Shown: piece after piece, positions 58,210-64,000 of the stretch
Layout of the letters: every line of letters starts with the position of its first letter
Position numbering within the stretch: position 1 is the stretch's first letter
Source of the DNA: Echria macrotheca
Lineage: Eukaryota; Ascomycota; Sordariomycetes; Sordariales; Schizotheciaceae
DNA length: 64,000 bases
Assembly (NCBI GenBank): GCA_030411725.1
Contig: MU839835.1
Location: 310,001 to 374,000 of the forward strand
Direction: 5' to 3'
Made by a program: the position numbers and the translations under genes
The notes under the pieces: model-generated
The model's input: only the letters and a program-made list of their open reading frames with translations
Database searches by the model: none
What the model was told of the DNA's origin: nothing

Positions 58210-58748
58210 ACACGGGTTAGATAAAAGTTTAAACTGTTTTGTTTTTATCCCTACCACCTTCTAGACTTGGCTGTAGGTCTAGCTCATGGCTTTGCACCGG
58301 GGTGACCTGAACCTCAGATTCGGGGCACAATCCTACCTAGAAGTACCTAGAAGACTACATTTCTAAGAAAGTATAAATGGACCCATTCGAGTTCATTCAT
58401 CACATCACGCAAGAGAAGTGGACGCAGTTAAACGAGTGGGTATATACCAACAATCTATTCCACCACACGTACGTACATTATGTACCCATTCTCATCTCTA
58501 TCCATCTTTCCTTCCTTCCTACGTTTCTTCCCAGACCACATGGCCCATCAAAACATCGCGAATCGGGGTGGGGGTACTCGCTCGCTCGCTAGGTATGCAG
58601 CGCTGCAAAAAAAAGACAAAAATGTGTGTCTAGAGAACATCCAGGGAAACAAAAAACAACAAACATCATCCGTACTTCCCGCTTCATGGTCCTATCATCC
58701 ATCATCCAGAATAAAAAGCAGATTTCAAACAAGCTCATAAAACCGGGA
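58210..58748. other. intergenic region between convergent ARO2 and the acidic protein gene
   Basis: 539 bases with the 3' ends of two convergent genes, partly T-rich. No gene was supported. Confidence 0.5.
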
Positions 58749-61700
58749 TCATAGCTCATCCCGCATCAGCGTCGGCTCCGGCGCCGAGTCAACCGGGATC
58801 GACACCGTGACCCTCACGGTTTCGGTTTCGTAGACCGTCTCCTCGACCGTCTGCGGCACGGCCGTTTCAATCTCGGATGCCGTCGAGGTCTCGGTGGCTG
58901 TGACGCTCACGCGGACCGTCTCGGTGATAGTCTCATACACGCGAATCGTCTTGCGCTCGGTGATGGGGAAGATGTGGGAGACTGGTGATATCGAGGTAGC
59001 CATGTTGGCGTTGCATCGGACCGACTGGGCGTAACTCTCGCACGGGTGGGTGGAAGTAGGCTCAGGGGCGTCCGCGTCGACCGTGGCTGTCGCCTCGGTG
59101 CTTGTGGCTGAGACACTTTCGACTTCGAGGTTCTCAGTCTCGACCCGAATCTCGGATGAGACAAAAGGCGATGCGTTGTCAGAGTTGGCATCGCCATCAG
59201 TCAGAGGGACTTCGGCCTCGGAAGACAGTTCCAGCAAAGAGTCAGTCGCTTCGACAGTTGGTTCTGGGTCGGCCGACTCGAGCTGGTCTGGGGAATCTTC
59301 GGTGACGGGAACAGCTGCGACTGGCTCGACCGTCTCGGATTCGTTCATGTCCTTCGATAGAGACGGGTCCTCAGTACCCGACTCAAGATCGGCGGTTGCC
59401 ACAATCTCATCGGACGGCAATTCCACAGCCACGGCAGGTTCCTCCTCAGCAGATTCCTCCTCAGCAGATGCCTCGCTGATTGGAGCATCTTCGACAGCCG
59501 GCTGTAGGGTGGCCTCCTGCTCAGCCACGTCAGGGACAACATCTTCAGCAGGCAGAACAGTCGACGACTCTTGCTGGATCTCCAACGTTGGATCCGCTGG
59601 AGGACCATCAAGCGCCGGACGAGGTTGGGTAAGGGGCGTAGACTCGACGGGAACCTGAGATAGAGCCTCCGGGGCAGCGACCGGACCGGCCATGACAAGA
59701 TCGGCGATCGACTCAACCGACGGCGCAGCCACGATGGCCTCCACCGTCGTGGCCGTAGACTTCTCAGGCTGCACGACAACATGAGTCTCAACCTTGGCCA
59801 CGGTAGTGTGCACGGCGACCTCCTGCTTTGCCTCATATCCGTAAGCAAGCCGGTTATGCTCAAATGATGGAACATGTGGTGTGGGGCGAATCATCAAGCA
59901 GACGAGGAAGAGACAGAGAACAATGATGGCAACATTCTTCGAGTCCCGTAGCAGGACCTTGAACGCCTCCAGCATGAGCTCAATAAACGAAGCATCATCG
60001 AGAGCTCTCCGATGCGCGTCGCGTTGCTGCCGTCTCTCCCAGGCTTCCTCCGACGGTGAACGTGGTGTCGGGGGTGGGATGTATGAGTCCGGGTGGCGAG
60101 GCTGGCTGGAAGCTGGCTCAGCATGCACCGAAGAGGTGATATCGTATGGTAGCGGGGGCGCATCGCCGTAAATTTCTCGCATCCTTTCTTCATCTCGGCG
60201 TCTGCGCTCCTCGGACGTATCCATCGGCTCGTGCATGGATCGGGAGGAGTGTGCCATGGCTGGCGAGCTGACGCGTGGGGGGCTGAACACGTCTTGCGGA
60301 GGCGATGCGTGCATGATCTGCATCGACGACGGTGGTGGTGGTGATGACATGACAGCCGACCGGCTGCGCCTTTCGTAGGGGAGCTCAGGGTCCGATGGAA
60401 TGGGGAGCGTGTCGTCCATGATGGACTCGTCCGCTTTAGTGTGCTCCTTGTCGGCTTGCTCCATCTCCGCTTGGCGCTGCAACTCGGCCTCGATCTCAGC
60501 GTCCGCCTCTTCTTTCTGACGTTGCTCCTCCTGATCAATCTGAATCGCGACCAACTTCTCAAGCTCACCCTGCATCACTGGCTCGACAATGGGCTCAACT
60601 TCCACGTCAACCCGCTCCATGTCTTTCCAGCACGCCTCCCATGCACCAGCCTTCATCAAGCCATTACTAGCGTAGACCTTGACACGGAAAACTTTACCAG
60701 CACCAAGCGACTCGTACTTGATGTCGCCCTTGCAGGTTTTGCACCAGTGCCTGTTTTCTTCCTTTGTGCCGGCCTGGTTCTCACACTCGTCATCGGTCTC
60801 ATCGCAGTCATCCTCGGACATGTTGGCAGGACCGAGGTAATGACCGCATTCCAGAATCCTAGCTCGTCGGCGAAGGGGTAGGTCCAGAGCTTCAAGCAGC
60901 CTCTCCTCAAGAACCTCGATATCGTTCTGGGGATGGGGAATTAGGATGCCGCGCTCAAGAATAGTCTCTCCGACGCAGTCTTGGAGCTCTCTCCACGCAT
61001 CACGAAGAGTCTTGAGCTGCTCAGAAGCCTCGTACAGGTCCTTGTTTTCGTCAAGCGCCTTCCCGCTGGTTGAATCAAGCGCGTTGAGAGCGTCACCCCA
61101 GATCCATCGCAGCGGAAGTAAGGTCACATGAAGCAGGACCAGCGGTGCCTCCTTGCGGGGCTTCAGACGGGTGGGGGTTGACCGGCCTTTGGGAGAATAT
61201 TGTGCTGATACCGTGGGGCTCTGCAGATGGGCAGATCTCGGGACGCTTCCGAAGCCAGTCTGGCGCTTGCTGGAACGAGGAGAACCGCCACTGAACACAG
61301 AGGGGGTTGGAGACGCCATCTGCATTGCGCGGACTGCTGAGGGTGTTCGGAATGGGACCCGGGTATCACGACTCGTGGGCACGAAGTCATCCTTGTCGTA
61401 CTGAGAGAGACCGGAGATGATGGACACGCCCGAGATTCTAGGCGACCGGCCAGCCGAGTCGAAGGATTGTCGAAGCGACGGACTGCCCCGGTCGGAGGGC
61501 TTCGCCGTGTTGTCCTCTCCTGAGGCGTCGAATGACCCAATAGAACTTCGCGCACTCCGATCACTGAAGACATCGTCATCGGCTTCGTGGTGTGAGCTAC
61601 TATCTCCACCCTCGTCGCCTGATCCGGGATGCGAGGCAATCTCATGATGAATCTGTGAATCCATCGACTCTCGCCGGCTACTGTGATCGTCGTCATATGT

Positions 61701-62513
61701 TTCCTGTGTGCCAGTGCTCAGAAGAGACTGGTCGGCTTCTTCCTCGTGGTGGCTCAGAGAATCTCGACCACTGTTGCGGTTCTCCAACTTGGCAACAACG
61801 GCACGGGCGGCGGCTTGAATCAAGGCTTCGGTTCGAAGCGATGCCTTCCGATCGGTATATCTCGGAGACTGTGGGGCCGCAACAGCATCGTCGGCATCGG
61901 ACTGTCTAGTCCGTACCGGCTTTGGGGTCTCGACGTCGCTCTCGACAAAGCTGTCTTCTTGCGCTTCCGGCTGGGCTTCTTGTTCTTCCACCTCCGGCTG
62001 GGCTTGTTCTTCCGGCTCGACCTCTCGTGAGAATTCGTCGGCCACCTCTGGTGTGTCCACGTCGCCGGAGCTTAGGAGAGAGTCATCCGCAATGCTCTCG
62101 TCTCCAACATCCCCATTGTCGTCCTGGTGTGTATCATCCTCGTGGTGAGTCGCTGCATCATCGTCATACGAGTCGTCTCCAATTGTGGAATGGTTGTGCT
62201 CCTCTTGATCCTCCACAACATCGTGTTGCTCTTGTTGTTCATCCGCGGCATCAAGCTGCTCTTGTTGTTCAGCAGCAATCTCTGTCTGCGGCTCGGTATC
62301 AGCCTCGACTGGGTTGGAGTCGGCGCTGGCATTGGCGTCGGCCTGATCGCTAACTGGAATGTCGACAGGAGTGTCAGGAATGTCGGTAATCTTTGGTACC
62401 TCGTCAGCCGAGATGGGCTGTGCCGGTGCGCTGGATTCGTCGTCCATTGGGTCGCTCAGACACGAAGGATCGACAAAGATCTTGAAGTCCAAGTCGTCTT
62501 GCCTTTGGGGCAT
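58749..62513 (-). CDS. large acidic single-span membrane protein, conserved in fungi
   Basis: Function not recognised. One open frame of 1,254 residues. Residues 1-450 are disordered and very acidic (glutamate/glutamine/aspartate tracts) with serine clusters. A folded core lies at about 450-640: APLVLLHVTLLPLRWIWG, GETILERGILIPHPQND, LPLRRRARILECGHYLGP, WCKTCKGDIKYESLGAGKVFRVKVYASNGL. The last block has Cys/His spacing that could bind a metal. A coiled, charged stretch (QIDQEEQRQKEEADAEIEAE) and a disordered region follow. One hydrophobic segment sits at about 860-878 (NVAIIVLCLFLVCLMI), and a ~370-residue threonine/glutamate/alanine-rich tail completes the protein. I recall relatives in many Pezizomycotina bearing the label 'pathway-specific nitrogen regulator', which this architecture does not support. 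A nuclear-envelope or ER membrane location is possible but unproven. Confidence 0.78.
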   Translation of the reverse strand: MPQRQDDLDFKIFVDPSCLSDPMDDESSAPAQPISADEVPKITDIPDTPVDIPVSDQADANASADSNPVEADTEPQTEIAAEQQEQLDAADEQQEQHDVVEDQEEHNHSTIGDDSYDDDAATHHEDDTHQDDNGDVGDESIADDSLLSSGDVDTPEVADEFSREVEPEEQAQPEVEEQEAQPEAQEDSFVESDVETPKPVRTRQSDADDAVAAPQSPRYTDRKASLRTEALIQAAARAVVAKLENRNSGRDSLSHHEEEADQSLLSTGTQETYDDDHSSRRESMDSQIHHEIASHPGSGDEGGDSSSHHEADDDVFSDRSARSSIGSFDASGEDNTAKPSDRGSPSLRQSFDSAGRSPRISGVSIISGLSQYDKDDFVPTSRDTRVPFRTPSAVRAMQMASPTPSVFSGGSPRSSKRQTGFGSVPRSAHLQSPTVSAQYSPKGRSTPTRLKPRKEAPLVLLHVTLLPLRWIWGDALNALDSTSGKALDENKDLYEASEQLKTLRDAWRELQDCVGETILERGILIPHPQNDIEVLEERLLEALDLPLRRRARILECGHYLGPANMSEDDCDETDDECENQAGTKEENRHWCKTCKGDIKYESLGAGKVFRVKVYASNGLMKAGAWEACWKDMERVDVEVEPIVEPVMQGELEKLVAIQIDQEEQRQKEEADAEIEAELQRQAEMEQADKEHTKADESIMDDTLPIPSDPELPYERRSRSAVMSSPPPPSSMQIMHASPPQDVFSPPRVSSPAMAHSSRSMHEPMDTSEERRRRDEERMREIYGDAPPLPYDITSSVHAEPASSQPRHPDSYIPPPTPRSPSEEAWERRQQRDAHRRALDDASFIELMLEAFKVLLRDSKNVAIIVLCLFLVCLMIRPTPHVPSFEHNRLAYGYEAKQEVAVHTTVAKVETHVVVQPEKSTATTVEAIVAAPSVESIADLVMAGPVAAPEALSQVPVESTPLTQPRPALDGPPADPTLEIQQESSTVLPAEDVVPDVAEQEATLQPAVEDAPISEASAEEESAEEEPAVAVELPSDEIVATADLESGTEDPSLSKDMNESETVEPVAAVPVTEDSPDQLESADPEPTVEATDSLLELSSEAEVPLTDGDANSDNASPFVSSEIRVETENLEVESVSATSTEATATVDADAPEPTSTHPCESYAQSVRCNANMATSISPVSHIFPITERKTIRVYETITETVRVSVTATETSTASEIETAVPQTVEETVYETETVRVTVSIPVDSAPEPTLMRDEL

Positions 62514-63730
62514 TCTGCAGAGTTGCGGATTGTCGAAGCAAAGGTTGGTGGGTGTTTATAGCAGCGGACCTGCCTCGTGCTGCTTGGGAGCTCTGGGAGC
62601 TGCGGCAACGAACAACGCCAATTAAAAGTCTAGGTGCGATGCGCTGGCAGGTCGTAACAATCGTGATTGGGGTTTTGATGTTTTGGTGGATGCACGCTCC
62701 CCACTGGTTGTCGAGCAGCCGCCGGGTTGGGAAGGGTCGACCTGTCAGGCGGTGGTGCAGTAAACACTCGTTGGCAGGGCAATGGAAGAGTGTGCCCCAC
62801 CCGGTCTTGGCAGGGACCACGGCTGCAGCTGTCAAACTGACAGCCGGCTCGTCACACAGATCACAACACCAATGCGACTGATCCACCGACGCTGCTGTTG
62901 AAGAAACGCGCTGAAAAAAGATTCTTGAACCAACTAAGAATACGTCTCTGGGGTGCAGTCTTGCAATTTCAAGTATGATCGCAGCAAAGCTGCCTGCATT
63001 TCATACGGCATCAACTTGTGCCGGCTTTGACGTCATTGGGCAATCTGCTCTTCAGCCGGGCTGACCTTGCTCTTTTCACGAACCATCTCCCGCGAACCAG
63101 TAACAACCTTTCTTCTCCCGCGTCGGCGGGAAGATCAAGGGGTCACCGGACTTGGATCTGGCGACTGATGGCTCGGTACTTGGACTGCCGACGCAAAAGC
63201 TACAGTTTGCCCCAGAACTGAGTTCAGTCAGCCAAGTCTCCATCGGTGGACCTCGTCCCCCGGTAGTTCTGAACGAGACTGGCCGACTTCCTTCCCTATA
63301 AAATCTAGGGTGCTCCCCGAGTGATCTTGTATTCGACTACGGGTCATATGCCCGCTGGAGTACAGGTTGTTCGATCACTTGGTCCGCACCTGCGGTTCCG
63401 GAGAACGGTTCACAACCGCACCCACTTCTCAGGCAGCGGCGTCCGATAGGTATCTTCTCAGCATGGCGCAGAAGTTTAGAAAGGTGAAGCCTCCTTCCAT
63501 ATGCGATTTACCCACCAAGACTTGAGCAACGAAGGCAGTACTCACAGGCTATCAGAAGGGAGGCACGTCTCAGTTTTCTCTGCAAATATGACCGTGTGGG
63601 AGTTTCAGACTATCTTTCTGCAACACACAACACCTCCCTAGAACCGTAACCCACACAGCCGGAACCACCCTAATATCAATACACACTTTCTTCCCTACCT
63701 GTTCAAGAGTGAATCCACGCTCGGTCTCAA
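62514..63730. promoter_or_regulatory. divergent upstream region before the amylase gene
   Basis: 1.2 kb with the promoter of the minus-strand acidic protein and that of the amylase. A TATAAA sequence lies at 63297-63302, about 430 bases before the amylase ATG, far enough that a leader intron is possible. No other gene was seen. Confidence 0.4.
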
Positions 63731-64000
63731 ATGGGGCAATCCATACAGCGGCAGACCGCCCCGTCGATGAATGAGTTCGAGTGGTACGTCCCTACAGATA
63801 AAGAACACTGGGCGCAAACCCTACAGCTGCCGACTGCCCCAGAAAATGCGACGTTGTTGCAGGGCTTCGAGTGGTACGTCCCGGCAGACAAAAAACAGTG
63901 GGTGCGCCTCGAGAAGCACCTCCCTGGTCTGAAGAGATGGGGCGTCGACAACATTTGGTTACCTCCTGGGTTCGTCTCCTCCCTCGCTGGTGTCCTGGTC
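63731..64000 (+). CDS. GH13 alpha-amylase, 5' part (cut by window end)
   Basis: N-terminal part of a fungal alpha-amylase (glycoside hydrolase family 13) of the intracellular type without signal peptide. The frame is open from the ATG at 63731. The segment NATLLQGFEWYVPADKKQWVRLEKHLPGLKRWGVDNIWLPPG matches the first beta strand and helix of the catalytic barrel in this clade, where it normally sits right at the N-terminus. A donor-like GTTCGT begins at 63970, just after the codons for LPPG, so exon 1 probably ends at 63969. Oddity: the 30 codons before this segment contain an extra, diverged copy of its first part (FEWYVPTDKEHW at 63776 against FEWYVPADKKQW at 63866), 90 bases apart. No catalytic residues are inside the window. 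Confidence 0.8.
   Translation, partial: MGQSIQRQTAPSMNEFEWYVPTDKEHWAQTLQLPTAPENATLLQGFEWYVPADKKQWVRLEKHLPGLKRWGVDNIWLPPGFVSSLAGVLV
63776..63906 (+). repeat. in-frame tandem duplication at the amylase N-terminus
   Basis: The 17-base string TTCGAGTGGTACGTCCC occurs at 63776-63792 and again at 63866-63882. The next ~20 bases are similar but diverged. The spacing of 90 bases keeps the reading frame. Confidence 0.8.

Overview
This window comes from the nuclear genome of a filamentous ascomycete (Pezizomycotina), most likely a Sordariomycete. The evidence is GC-rich coding sequence, short introns of about 45-70 nt with GTRNGT donors and CTAAC-type branch sites, roughly one gene per 3 kb on both strands, and fungal-specific families (HET/ankyrin, Zn2Cys6, the fungal nitrilase clade, fungal DOCK). 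Species cannot be told from the sequence alone. All exon structures below were read by eye. For every multi-exon gene that is complete in the window the exon lengths were summed and give an uninterrupted reading frame.

Layout. 0.7-8.4 kb: alpha-tubulin, the EH-domain endocytic scaffold Ede1, and the diphthamide factor Dph3, all on the plus strand. 9.7-17.7 kb: cytosolic leucyl-tRNA synthetase (minus, 11 exons), a divergent small mitochondrial-looking protein (plus), the AP-3 sigma subunit (minus), frataxin (plus) and a tetraspanin (minus). 17.7-20.4 kb: gene-poor DNA holding one tRNA-Trp gene. 20.4-26.7 kb: a 2,075-residue DOCK-family Rac/Cdc42 exchange factor. 28-29.5 kb: a type II membrane, glycosyltransferase-like protein. 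31.2-38.3 kb: a fungal zinc-finger protein, a tiny 70-residue gene, and a Zn2Cys6 regulator with two tandem zinc clusters. 39.3-46 kb: a nitrilase, a low-complexity conserved fungal protein, and the MutL homologue Mlh3. 46.7-54.8 kb: a HET/coiled-coil/ankyrin protein, Vps11 and a mitochondrial lipoate-protein ligase. 56.8-64 kb: chorismate synthase, a 1,254-residue single-span acidic protein, and the start of a GH13 alpha-amylase cut by the window end.

Functionally the region is mostly housekeeping: cytoskeleton, endocytosis and vacuolar traffic (tubulin, Ede1, AP-3 sigma, Vps11, DOCK), translation (LeuRS, tRNA-Trp, Dph3), mitochondrial cofactor biology (frataxin, lipoate ligase), shikimate pathway and mismatch repair/meiosis. 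Accessory genes (HET/ankyrin, nitrilase, amylase, two regulators) are scattered among them. There is no biosynthetic cluster, transposon, CRISPR array or operon.

The most unusual signal is the tRNA-Trp gene. Its cloverleaf is complete only after removal of a 55-nt insert in the D-loop, and that insert has all the marks of a spliceosomal intron (GTGAGT donor, CTAAC branch site, AG acceptor). The usual position 37/38 has no intron. Next in interest are the two tandem zinc clusters in one regulator, and an Mlh3 whose endonuclease motif is intact but whose ATPase motif I lacks the usual catalytic glutamate.
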